Assembly (NCBI GenBank): GCA_964509505.1
Contig: CAZDYP010000104.1
Location: 1-18,327, forward strand
Direction: 5' to 3'
Origin: CAZDYP01 sp964509505
GTDB taxonomy: Bacteria; Chloroflexota; Anaerolineae; JACRMK01
DNA: 18,327 nucleotides
In this document: in pieces, positions 1 through 6,919 of the stretch
How the letters are laid out: every line of letters begins with the position of its first letter
Numbering within the stretch: position 1 is the first letter of the stretch
Position numbers and translations under genes: made by a program
Notes under the pieces: generated by a model
Databases searched by the model: none
Seen by the model: only the letters and a program-made list of their open reading frames with translations
Told to the model about the DNA's origin: nothing

Positions 1-468
1 AGTGCCAGCTGATTCACCGGTGTAAACCTCTAAAAATACTTCGGCATTCGATGGCAAAACATAGCTGCCCAAGAAAACCCATTCGTCACTGTGCGCCAGT
101 TGATCTACAACTACCCCATTGTAATAGCCGCCACCTTTCCAGATATAGTATATAGCACTGTGAGTGGTTGCATTCGCTGAAGGAACGAAAACATAAACTT
201 GATAAGGTCCCGCCGCAAAATTTGTGGGTTCCCAAGATGCCCAAACATCATGAGTGGAAACATTATTCCTATAAAACATGTGGGCTCCATGTCCAGCAGT
301 GTCGGTGTAAGCCCAAGCTCCTTGAAAAGTGTAACCCACTGCTCCATCTTCCAAAACCGTATCTGCACAGGAAATAATATCTGCCTGAATACTGCGCCAT
401 AAGCAAGCAGCCGTGTGACCTTGACCTGATGCAGGAAAACCTAACAGAGGATCGGGATAATTGCCACG
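1..468 (-). pseudogene. Golvesin-like C-terminal domain cut off from the M23 peptidase by an in-frame TAG; runs off the window
   Basis: Reading on from the M23 stop codon (469-471) in exactly the same frame gives 156 codons without another stop, up to the window edge. The translation begins RGNYPDPLLGFPAS and later contains YQVYVFVPSANA, then Y-Y-I-W-K-G-G-G, VVVDQLA and W-V-F-L-G-S-Y-V-L. This is the pattern of golvesin C-terminal-like (xanthan-lyase CBD-type) domains: a Y-x-V strand with Pro, a Q followed by W-x-x-LG, then a beta strand. Such domains are common C-terminal modules of secreted enzymes and are thought to bind carbohydrate or cell wall. No start codon with a ribosome site precedes it, so it is not an independent gene. 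It is either the inactivated or read-through tail of the M23 gene, or the result of a sequence error. A tryptophan is likely at the TAG: TDPF-D-W-x would fit the usual ending of this M23 type. Confidence 0.75.
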
Positions 469-1065
469 CTAATCGAAGGGGTCGGTGGCATTGTTCTCGC
501 TAGATTGAGGATTGTAGCCAAGATAAGTAAACGCCCCTCGATAAACACCAAAATGTAAATGAGGGCCTCCGCTTTGACCAGTATTACCACTCCATCCAAT
601 CAAGTCACCTGCCCTTACAACTTGGCCAACCGTCAAATTATTGAATGGTGTTGAGCTTCTCAAGTGAGCATAGAGTGTGCGGTAATTATTGGCGTGTGCG
701 ATGATGATGTTATTGCCGTAGTAGATAGTTGAAAAATTCAACTCTGCAATAACTCCATCCGCCATGGCTAAAACAGGTGTGTTTTCAGGTAAAGCGTAAT
801 CATAGCCGGAGTGACCACGATAGCAATAAGGAATGCAATTACTGGCTGAAGAATTGATGCCCGTATCACCTGTATAAATTGTGATTTGACTATCATTTGC
901 GTAGTTGGGCTTTTCGTGATCAAAAAATGAAGTCATCCGAAACATGCCAGCAAAAGGCGGACGCAATATAATTGGGCCACCAGCAAAGACTATAGCATGG
1001 AAATGAAAAAATAGGAGCAGACCAATTACGGTCAATGCACGCAGGCATGTAATTTGCTTAAACAT
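469..1065 (-). CDS. Secreted M23 (LytM/LasA-type) zinc endopeptidase, ended by a probably abnormal TAG
   Basis: Predicted 198-aa cell-wall peptidase of family M23, which cuts peptide bridges in peptidoglycan outside the cytoplasm. From the ATG at 1065 there is a signal peptide (TVIGLLLFFHFHAIVFA, cut near residue 28). The catalytic domain follows, with H85-x3-D89 and the G-x-HLH pair H169/H171. By family analogy H85, D89 and H171 bind zinc, and H134 (YAHL) and H169 act in catalysis. I chose the ATG at 1065 because GAGG (1072-1075) sits 6 nt upstream. An ATG at 1077 overlapping the preceding TGA, or a TTG at 1089, are weaker options. The gene follows the lipoprotein gene with almost no gap, so it is probably translationally coupled. 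The catalytic domain looks complete, but the frame stays open after the TAG (see 1-468), so the full protein was probably at least 355 aa. Confidence 0.88.
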   Translation of the reverse strand: MFKQITCLRALTVIGLLLFFHFHAIVFAGGPIILRPPFAGMFRMTSFFDHEKPNYANDSQITIYTGDTGINSSASNCIPYCYRGHSGYDYALPENTPVLAMADGVIAELNFSTIYYGNNIIIAHANNYRTLYAHLRSSTPFNNLTVGQVVRAGDLIGWSGNTGQSGGPHLHFGVYRGAFTYLGYNPQSSENNATDPFD

Positions 1066-1073
1066 TTCTAGCC

Positions 1074-2573
1074 TCATTGAGGTGACCAAATAAAAGGAGC
1101 ATGAGGCGCTACTGGCCCAGCTACAGGATGGTATTGTGTCCCATTAAGATTGGTTAGCCAAATTTCAGAGTATGCTCCTCTCGAAATAGCAAACGCTATC
1201 CATTGTCCATCAGGTGCCCAAGATACTTGTGAAAGTTTCAAATTCTTAAAACTTGTCAGTTGTTTTTCCTGTGCAGATTCCAAATCAAAAAGCGATATAT
1301 TTGCCCCATCTGGCGTTGTATCTTTTATAGCAGCAACATAACGCCCATTGGGAGAAATCATGGCTGGGGTACTATATTGTGTGTCTTTGGACAATGTAGT
1401 AAGCAATGTCGCATTGCTTTTAGTTAAGTCATAAGCCCACAGCTGTGCTTGAGGGTTGGCTGGCCACAACAAATTAGGGTTAGGTGGTGCCTCTACTAGC
1501 GCGATCCAAATCAGCTTGTGTCCATCTTGCGACCATTGCAGACTGTGCGGTGTTATATTGAAGCCCGTAGGTATTTTGGTCAAAACCTGTCTTTTGTCTC
1601 TTACTCCCTCACGCAAACCAATTTCGACCCAGCCTTCAGCGCGGGTTTGATGAATTCTAGGGTACATCAAAGCATCAGCTAATTTACTCCCATTAGGGGA
1701 AAAAGCGGCCGCATGAAGATAGGGCCCGTATTGTTCTTTTGGAAATTCAACAGACTCAGATGATTGTGAAAATATGTCTAAAAATTGCACTTCAACCGGG
1801 TCAGCGGAACTTCTGGAGAAACCGAGAATATGGTGACTATCCGGAGCCCAAGTAATGAAACTAACCGATTTTGATGGGTCGTTTACTATGGGTCTCCGAG
1901 TGCGCGATAATAAATCAATCAAGAAGGTCGGACCAAAACCAATTTCCACGACAGCCCATTGATGGTCAGGCGAGAGATACAGGCTATTTAATTGAGAGCC
2001 ACTAGAGGCAGACGGTAGCCTTTCTTCAATGATTCCAAGGTCTATACCTTGTTCATTCAGTTCCCATCTTTGACCTTGTGTATCTATTAAAACCGATTGC
2101 AAACGCAACACGCTTCCAGAATAAGGATAGTATGGGAACCAAATGCGTTTCATTTGTTCTGGTCTTGCACCCGTTGGGGTTGCAAAAAAAGCAGGCGTTG
2201 GAAACAAATGCGGAGTTGCGGTCGGTGTAGGCGTTCCCAGTGCTATTGTCGGTGGTGGCCATGGGACACCTGTTGGCCAACCTTGTGGTGGCACAGGTGG
2301 AAGAATACCCAGTGGGCGGCGAGTCTCTGTCGGCGTTGGAGTTAGAACAGGGAACTGGGTCACTGTGGCAGGTAATGGATAGGCTCCTTGAGTTGGCGTT
2401 GATACAGGTAATAAAGTTGATGTGGGTATGGACGTAGTCGGCAATGGATATGCAGATTGTGAAGTGCTTGAGTCTGATTGAGGGATAGCACAAGATGACA
2501 GGGCAAGCGCTAAACATATCGCTCCCCCAATCAAGCATTCTCTCAGCTTATTTATAGTCAGCAATTTCATCAT
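1074..2573 (-). CDS. TolB/WD40-like beta-propeller lipoprotein
   Basis: 499-aa exported protein of unknown specific function. The N-terminus is a lipoprotein signal with lipobox LSSC (C28), so it should be anchored to the outer face of the cytoplasmic membrane. Residues ~35-140 are a Pro/Thr linker in which YPLP occurs twice. From ~195 there are PD40-type repeats, each with a W/F-x-P-D/N-G-like turn: near 201 (SPDHQW), 242 (WAPDSH), 292 (SPNGSK), 347 (WSQDGH), 407 (SPNGRY) and 452 (WAPDGQW). The last unit stops abruptly at WSPQ (496-499), where the repeat would normally continue. The TGA overlaps an ATG of the M23 frame. The start is the first of two adjacent ATGs, with GAGAAG upstream. The gene lies 31 nt after the dppC-like stop, so it could be co-transcribed with the transporter. 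Its AT-rich composition differs from the permeases. Propellers of this type usually act as protein- or ligand-binding scaffolds. Confidence 0.85.
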   Translation of the reverse strand: MMKLLTINKLRECLIGGAICLALALSSCAIPQSDSSTSQSAYPLPTTSIPTSTLLPVSTPTQGAYPLPATVTQFPVLTPTPTETRRPLGILPPVPPQGWPTGVPWPPPTIALGTPTPTATPHLFPTPAFFATPTGARPEQMKRIWFPYYPYSGSVLRLQSVLIDTQGQRWELNEQGIDLGIIEERLPSASSGSQLNSLYLSPDHQWAVVEIGFGPTFLIDLLSRTRRPIVNDPSKSVSFITWAPDSHHILGFSRSSADPVEVQFLDIFSQSSESVEFPKEQYGPYLHAAAFSPNGSKLADALMYPRIHQTRAEGWVEIGLREGVRDKRQVLTKIPTGFNITPHSLQWSQDGHKLIWIALVEAPPNPNLLWPANPQAQLWAYDLTKSNATLLTTLSKDTQYSTPAMISPNGRYVAAIKDTTPDGANISLFDLESAQEKQLTSFKNLKLSQVSWAPDGQWIAFAISRGAYSEIWLTNLNGTQYHPVAGPVAPHAPFIWSPQ

Positions 2574-2604
2574 TGTGCTTCTCTATACAGTAATGCGACA
2601 GCTA

Positions 2605-3534
2605 TTACCGATTCATCCTTGGATCCAGCGCATCGCGCAACCCATCGCCAAAGAACGTGAACCCGAGCATCGTGAAGCCCAAAGCCAATGCAGGGAAGAT
2701 GGTCATGTAGGTTTCTGAGCGAATGTACTGCTGGTACTCACCCACCATCTGACCCCACGATGGAATGGGTGGCTTGATGCCCGCGCCCAAGAAGCTCAGG
2801 GTCGCTTCGGTGAAGATGGCGAGTGGGATGCCAAACGAGAGCGCGACGATGATGACCGTCATCGTGTTCGGGATAAGGTGGCGCACGATGATGTACGAGC
2901 CACTCGCGCCCGCCACCCGCGCAGCCTTAACGTATTCGCGTTCGCGCAATGACAGAATTTGCGCGCGCACTTGGCGCGACAGACCAACCCAACCCGTGAG
3001 GCCGATGGCTAGAAAGATGTTGAACAAGGTCGCGCCCAACATCGCCGTCAACAAAAAGACGAACAGCAGTTGGGGGAACGCATACATCACATCCACGATA
3101 CGCATCAACACCAAATCGGTCTTGCCACCATAGTAGCCCGCGATGGCGCCGATGGGAATGCCGATGGCCATGACAATAATCTGAGCGCCCAACCCGACCA
3201 GCAACGAGACTCGCGCGCCATAGATGATGCGACTGAGGAGGTCGCGCCCAACGTAATCGGTGCCAAGGATATAGGCGCCCTCAAAGGGCCCCTGATTGGC
3301 ATACGCCAGATTTTGTTTTGCGTAAGGAAAAGGGGAGACGAGGTCGGCTAGCACTGCCAACACAATCATGAAAATCACAAACGCCATACCGCCAATCGCC
3401 AGTTTGTTGCGAATCAAACGCTGCCAAGCATCACGCCATAAGCTGGTTGGCTTGGGTGTTAACCAGGGCGCGGTGCTATCGTCCAATGTAATTGGGGTGG
3501 CTGTAGGAGGATTCACAGCTTTTTGAGCGCTCAT
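2605..3534 (-). CDS. dppC: Dipeptide/oligopeptide ABC transporter permease, DppC/OppC-like
   Basis: Inner-membrane permease of a peptide-type ABC importer (~309 aa, normal length). It has a cytoplasmic N-terminus with the OppC-N signature W-R-D-A-W-Q-R-L-I-R-N-K before TM1 (residues ~46-68). The GTDYVGRDLLSRIIYGAR segment (~92-109) is typical of DppC. The EAA loop EYVKAARVAGAS...HLIPN (~201-224) contacts the ATPase. The C-terminus is DGLRDALDPRMNR. Two adjacent ATGs exist at 3537 and 3534. AAGGAG (3540-3545) is only 2 nt from the first but 5 nt from the second, so 3534 is preferred. It forms the heteromeric channel with the dppB product encoded just upstream (85-nt gap). No ATPase (DppD/F) or substrate-binding protein gene is present in the window, so the substrate cannot be given from context. 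Peptide, nickel or glycoside uptake are all possible within this family. Confidence 0.93.
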   Translation of the reverse strand: MSAQKAVNPPTATPITLDDSTAPWLTPKPTSLWRDAWQRLIRNKLAIGGMAFVIFMIVLAVLADLVSPFPYAKQNLAYANQGPFEGAYILGTDYVGRDLLSRIIYGARVSLLVGLGAQIIVMAIGIPIGAIAGYYGGKTDLVLMRIVDVMYAFPQLLFVFLLTAMLGATLFNIFLAIGLTGWVGLSRQVRAQILSLREREYVKAARVAGASGSYIIVRHLIPNTMTVIIVALSFGIPLAIFTEATLSFLGAGIKPPIPSWGQMVGEYQQYIRSETYMTIFPALALGFTMLGFTFFGDGLRDALDPRMNR

Positions 3535-3550
3535 CATTGCTCCTTGAGAC

Positions 3551-3609
3551 TAGAAGTTGGAAATTAGAAATGGGAAGCTGGAAAGCGATTGGATACAACT
3601 TCCCATTTC
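3551..3609. repeat. Palindromic intergenic element between the dppB- and dppC-like genes
   Basis: GAAATGGGAAGCTG (3567-3580) and CAACTTCCCATTTC (3596-3609) are inverted copies that pair over 14 bp with one G-U wobble around a 15-nt loop. Just beside them, GAAGTTGGAAATTAGAAATGG is a degenerate GGAAATT-type repeat. The hairpin lies between two genes of one operon and lacks a T-run, so it may moderate or process the mRNA rather than end it. Sequences of this GAAGTTGGAAATT style are, in my recollection, dispersed in Chloroflexota intergenic DNA; only a genome search can show this. Confidence 0.65.
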
Positions 3610-3622
3610 CACCCTCTCATCT

Positions 3623-4597
3623 CTAATTATAGCGAATGCGTGGATCCAGAAAACCATAGATTAAATCTACGAGGATGTTCATCACGGCTAAGAACACGCC
3701 GTAGATCAAAATGACCGCCATGATCATATTGTAATCGCGACCGCTCATGCTCGTCACAAAAAATTTGCCCATGCCCGGCACACTAAAGAGGCTTTCCACC
3801 ACAAAGGTGCCGGTGCCGATGGCGGCGAACAACGGGCCGATGATCGTGACGACTGGAATCAACGCGTTCTTCAATACGTGCTTCATGATCACGGCGCCTT
3901 CCAACAACCCTTTGGCGCGCGCTGTGCGCACGAAGTCGGAACGAATCACGTCCAACATGCTGGCGCGGGTGTAGCGCGCAATGGTGGCGAGACCGTTCAG
4001 CGAGAGCACGATGGTCGGCAAAACCCAGTACTTCCAGTTCTCGCTCCAATAGGCAGGGTTGAATGCATCGAACACGTCACGGCTGGCCGTCATGGCAATC
4101 GGCAGCCAATTGAGTTTGAGCGCTACGACGACAATCAGCAGAATCCCCAGCACAAAATTAGGTGTGCTGACTGTCAGCATGGAGAGTGTGGAGGCGAGAT
4201 AGTCAATCCACGTGTTTTGGCGTACGGCGGCGAGGATGCCCAACAACAAGCCAAAGAAGGTGGCGACCATGAGCGCGAAAATGCCCAGCGTCAGCGAAAT
4301 AGGAAACGTGCTGGCGATGATCTCGCGCACCTCGCGATCTTTATATTGGTACGAGATGCCGAAATCAAGGCGCACGGCATTCCAGAGGTAGAGGACGAAT
4401 TGTTCGTGGAGGGGGCGGTCGAGCCCGTATTTGCGTTCCATGGCTTCGATCGCGGCTTTTGTGAGTGGGTTGGCATTGAGCGCCGCGGGGTCTAGGGGGC
4501 TGCCTGGAGTCGCGTGCATGACGATGAACACGATGAGCGCCATTGCTAACACCGTCGGAATCAACCAAAGAAACCGTTCAGCAGCATAGCGTAGCAT
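3623..4597 (-). CDS. dppB: Dipeptide/oligopeptide ABC transporter permease, DppB/OppB-like
   Basis: 324-aa inner-membrane permease, first gene of the minus-strand operon. The N-terminal MLRYAAERFLWLIPT leads into TM1, followed by the periplasmic segment ATPGSPLDP (~29-37) typical of DppB. Further membrane spans lie around 100-125, 140-162, 190-208 and 245-315. The EAA loop DFVRTARAKGL...HVLKNALIP (~221-248) is a near-perfect match to the family. The C-terminus is GFLDPRIRYN. AAAGG lies upstream of the ATG at a usable distance. It pairs with the DppC-like protein encoded next. The transcript probably starts around 4795-4800, which gives a ~200-nt leader. Family membership is certain; the transported substrate is not known. 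Confidence 0.95.
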   Translation of the reverse strand: MLRYAAERFLWLIPTVLAMALIVFIVMHATPGSPLDPAALNANPLTKAAIEAMERKYGLDRPLHEQFVLYLWNAVRLDFGISYQYKDREVREIIASTFPISLTLGIFALMVATFFGLLLGILAAVRQNTWIDYLASTLSMLTVSTPNFVLGILLIVVVALKLNWLPIAMTASRDVFDAFNPAYWSENWKYWVLPTIVLSLNGLATIARYTRASMLDVIRSDFVRTARAKGLLEGAVIMKHVLKNALIPVVTIIGPLFAAIGTGTFVVESLFSVPGMGKFFVTSMSGRDYNMIMAVILIYGVFLAVMNILVDLIYGFLDPRIRYN

Positions 4598-4800
4598 GTG
4601 ACTTGCCCTTTCGTCAGTAGAATCAAATGCTTACCACCTACGGCATTGCAACCCGTCGACGCAACCACGACCTAGGTACGACAACGAGTGCGCATCAGAA
4701 GGGACGAATAGAGAATAGGTTGGTAACCCAAACAGGTCTATCATGCCTGGTGGTGTAGTTGGTCAAATTGAGCTGTGATCGTCTCCGAAAACTCTGCGGT

Positions 4801-4833
4801 ATTAAATCATAAACAATACAAAAGTCAAGTCAA
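4801..4833 (-). promoter_or_regulatory. Probable promoter of the dppB-dppC operon
   Basis: On the minus strand two overlapping TTGACT boxes (at 4828-4833 and 4823-4828) are each followed, with a 16-nt spacer, by a usable -10 box: TATGAT (4806-4811) or TTTAAT (4801-4806). The surrounding sequence is AT-rich. Transcription would start near 4795-4800. Confidence 0.55.
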
Positions 4834-4995
4834 AGTTTGACGGTGGGAGACTTGTCACCCGCTTCATTCCTTTTAGAACTCAGAACGAAGCTCGCTGGAA
4901 CTCAAACGTGACTTTCTAGTCAATTATATGCACAGTTTCCCAAATGCCTAATGAGAATATCAGATTACAGGCTCATCAATATAGCTTTATAGCTT

Positions 4996-5001
4996 TATAA
5001 T
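4996..5001 (+). promoter_or_regulatory. -10 box of the histidine kinase gene; start of transcription at or next to its ATG
   Basis: TATAAT lies 7 nt before the ATG at 5009, so RNA should start at or within a base of the first codon. There is no Shine-Dalgarno sequence. The best -35 at 17-nt spacing (TCATCA, 4973-4978) is weak. Compare the GNAT gene, which has the same arrangement. Confidence 0.55.
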
Positions 5002-5008
5002 CTATGTC

Positions 5009-6811
5009 ATGACATCGCTTTGGCGTTGGAACGTGCGCGCGAAGTTGTTGACGTTTGCCGCTATCGTCCTCGCGCCCATCCTGCTCGTCGCGTACCTCAC
5101 GGCGCAGAATTACGTCGCCTCGACGCGCGCGCAAATTCTCAGCAGCAGCGCTGCGACGGCGACGCTGGCTGTCACGAGCGTCGAAGATTTTTTGGCGGCC
5201 ACCGAACGCTTGTTGCACATCTTGGCGGCGAATCGCGCCGTTCAGAATGATGAACGCGCCGCCGTCGAGCAGCTCTTCACGCAAACGCTCACGCTCTCGC
5301 CTGAATTATTAACCCTCTACATTCTTGGGATTAACGACGAAGTGCAAATCTGTGTGCCGCCCGACAAGCCTAGCCCTAACCAGATGCGCTATGGCTTGGA
5401 GGCGTTGCGTCATGGGCGTCCCGCCATTTCGGGGCGCATCAACACCACGCGCGCGGAGTCGTCTGCGCGCGTCACGGCGGCGCTGGCGGTGCCGATTCAG
5501 CGCAAGGCGCAGACGGTGGGCGCGTTGGGTGCTGAAATCGCCGTGCAACATTTACAACGCAGTGTCGCGGATGCTGTCATGCGTGAACATGCGGTGGTGG
5601 TGGTGTTCGATCACGCCGGTCGCGTACTCGTCGCGCCCGAACCGCACTACTATGCGGATGACATTCAATGGAATGCGGTCTCGGTGGTGCAGGCGGCGCT
5701 GCGCGGCGAGCAAGGCGCAGCAGAGTATCGCAATCCGATAGATGGACATGTCTGGCTTGGCGCTTATGCGCCAATACGCCGAGGGGGGTGGGCGGTGTTG
5801 GTGTCGTACCCGAGCGCTGAGGTGTTTGCGCCATTGCAATCAGCCATTGTGACGACGATGCTCTCATTAGGCGGGGTGGTGTTGTGCGCGCTCACGTTAG
5901 CGGCGTGGTTAGCCTCGCGGTTCACGCGCCCTGTGCAATACGTGCAAGCCACGGCGCTGGCCATCGCGCGCGGCGATTATGCGAAGCGCGTGCCGCAAGT
6001 GTCGCATCCTCACGACGAAATCGAACAGCTCGCTATCGCGTTCAACCAAATGGCGACGGCGTTGCAGCAACAGATGGTCGCGCTCATGCACGCGCAACGC
6101 GAGATCGAACAGAAAGCGCGCGAACTGCAACAATTGCTGGATCGCAGCGTCGCCGCACAAGAAGCCGAGCGCCAACGCATCGCGCAAGACATCCACGATG
6201 GCATCACCCAAATGCTCGTCGGCGCGCTTTACGAGATGCAAGCAGCGAAGCAAGCGCTCACTGGCAAGTCTGCGCCTGAACGTGAGGCAGCGGAGCGCAA
6301 ACTCAACGAAGCGCTGACGTTAGTGAGCGATACGGTGTTGGAAATGCGTCGCGTCATCTTCGCCTTACACCCGACGATTCTGGATGAACTGGGGCTGGTG
6401 CCTGCGTTGAATCGTCTGGTCGCGCCTGCGCAGCACGAGACGTTGCAATGTGCGTTGCGCGTGGTCGGCGCACCCAGGCGTCTGCCCGCCGCGCACGAAC
6501 TCGCGTTGTATCGCATCGCGCAAGAAGCGCTGCACAATGTGCGCCAACATGCCGAGGCGCGGCAGGCGCAGCTGGAGTTGGCTTTTGAAGCAACGGAGGT
6601 GCGGCTGATGGTAAGCGATGATGGCAAAGGCTTCGCGCCTGAGCCACCCCCTCCCAACGGCGCGCAAGAAAGGCAAGCGCATCTGGGCTTGATGAGCATG
6701 AAAGAACGCGCGCAGAGTATCGGCGGAACATTCACCCTGAAAAGCAACGTCGGGCATGGCACGACCATCGTGGTGAATGTGCCTTTTGAAAACCCGAAGA
6801 GTCTAGCGTAG
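5009..6811 (+). CDS. Membrane sensor histidine kinase, NarL/DegS type (dCache-like sensor, HAMP, HisKA_3, HATPase_c)
   Basis: 600-aa two-component sensor. TM1 is ~11-32. Residues ~35-275 form an extracytoplasmic sensor of double-Cache style, including a second lobe with VVVVFDHAGRVLVAP and GAYAPIRRGGWAVLVSYP. TM2 is ~279-302. HAMP is ~303-355 (FTRPVQYV...ARGDYAKRVP...DEIEQLAIAFNQMA), followed by a coiled coil to ~385. The HisKA_3 motif RQRIAQDIHDGITQML places the phospho-acceptor at H396. The HATPase_c domain has an N-box EALHNVRQHA (N510), a G1 box DDGKGF (537-542) and a G2 box HLGLMSMKERAQSIGG (558-573). It should autophosphorylate on ATP and pass phosphate to the NarL-type regulator encoded at 8758. 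The ATG at 5009 has a -10 box 7 nt upstream and no ribosome-binding site. The ligand is unknown; Cache domains usually bind small molecules. Confidence 0.95.
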   Translation: MTSLWRWNVRAKLLTFAAIVLAPILLVAYLTAQNYVASTRAQILSSSAATATLAVTSVEDFLAATERLLHILAANRAVQNDERAAVEQLFTQTLTLSPELLTLYILGINDEVQICVPPDKPSPNQMRYGLEALRHGRPAISGRINTTRAESSARVTAALAVPIQRKAQTVGALGAEIAVQHLQRSVADAVMREHAVVVVFDHAGRVLVAPEPHYYADDIQWNAVSVVQAALRGEQGAAEYRNPIDGHVWLGAYAPIRRGGWAVLVSYPSAEVFAPLQSAIVTTMLSLGGVVLCALTLAAWLASRFTRPVQYVQATALAIARGDYAKRVPQVSHPHDEIEQLAIAFNQMATALQQQMVALMHAQREIEQKARELQQLLDRSVAAQEAERQRIAQDIHDGITQMLVGALYEMQAAKQALTGKSAPEREAAERKLNEALTLVSDTVLEMRRVIFALHPTILDELGLVPALNRLVAPAQHETLQCALRVVGAPRRLPAAHELALYRIAQEALHNVRQHAEARQAQLELAFEATEVRLMVSDDGKGFAPEPPPPNGAQERQAHLGLMSMKERAQSIGGTFTLKSNVGHGTTIVVNVPFENPKSLA

Positions 6812-6858
6812 GCGCCCTGCGGGTTGGGAGGGCGTAAATCATCCCCAGCGCGAATGGA

Positions 6859-6887
6859 TTGCATTGCGCGTACCCATTCGGTATAAT
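6859..6887 (+). promoter_or_regulatory. Probable promoter of the cNMP-binding/patatin gene
   Basis: A perfect TATAAT (6882-6887) lies 17 nt after TTGCAT (6859-6864, TTG core only). It falls in the 108-nt gap behind the kinase gene, so the lipase gene can be transcribed without the kinase. It is followed by a strong ribosome site GGGGGGAGG (6903-6911), 8 nt before the GTG start. Confidence 0.6.
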
Positions 6888-6919
6888 CCGCTCTCAGAGC
6901 ATGGGGGGAGGCAAGGTTT

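Larger units (their letters stand above)
4598..5008. other. 411-bp divergent intergenic region between the dppB-like and histidine kinase genes
   Basis: No gene is credible here. The region is AT-richer than its flanks, especially at 4800-4835 and 4920-5008. It holds the likely dppB promoter with a ~200-nt untranslated leader on the minus strand, and the likely kinase promoter at its right end. I saw no riboswitch fold that I recognise. A run of near-direct repeats (TAGCTTTA, 4982-4998) precedes the kinase -10 box. Confidence 0.6.

Noticed and set aside
111..368. 85-codon minus-strand open frame in the first 400 bases
   Set aside because: It is out of frame with the golvesin-like continuation, which explains this stretch better.
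469..471. TAG as a pyrrolysine codon
   Set aside because: No pyl genes are visible, the position fits Trp, and pyrrolysine is rare outside methylamine-using organisms.
1066..1089. TTG start at 1089 or ATG at 1077 for the M23 gene
   Set aside because: The ATG at 1065 has GAGG at a 6-nt distance and begins a typical signal peptide; the others lack a ribosome site.
6812..6919. GCGCCCT...AGGGCG hairpin after the kinase gene as a terminator
   Set aside because: The stem is short, the loop is long and there is no T-run.
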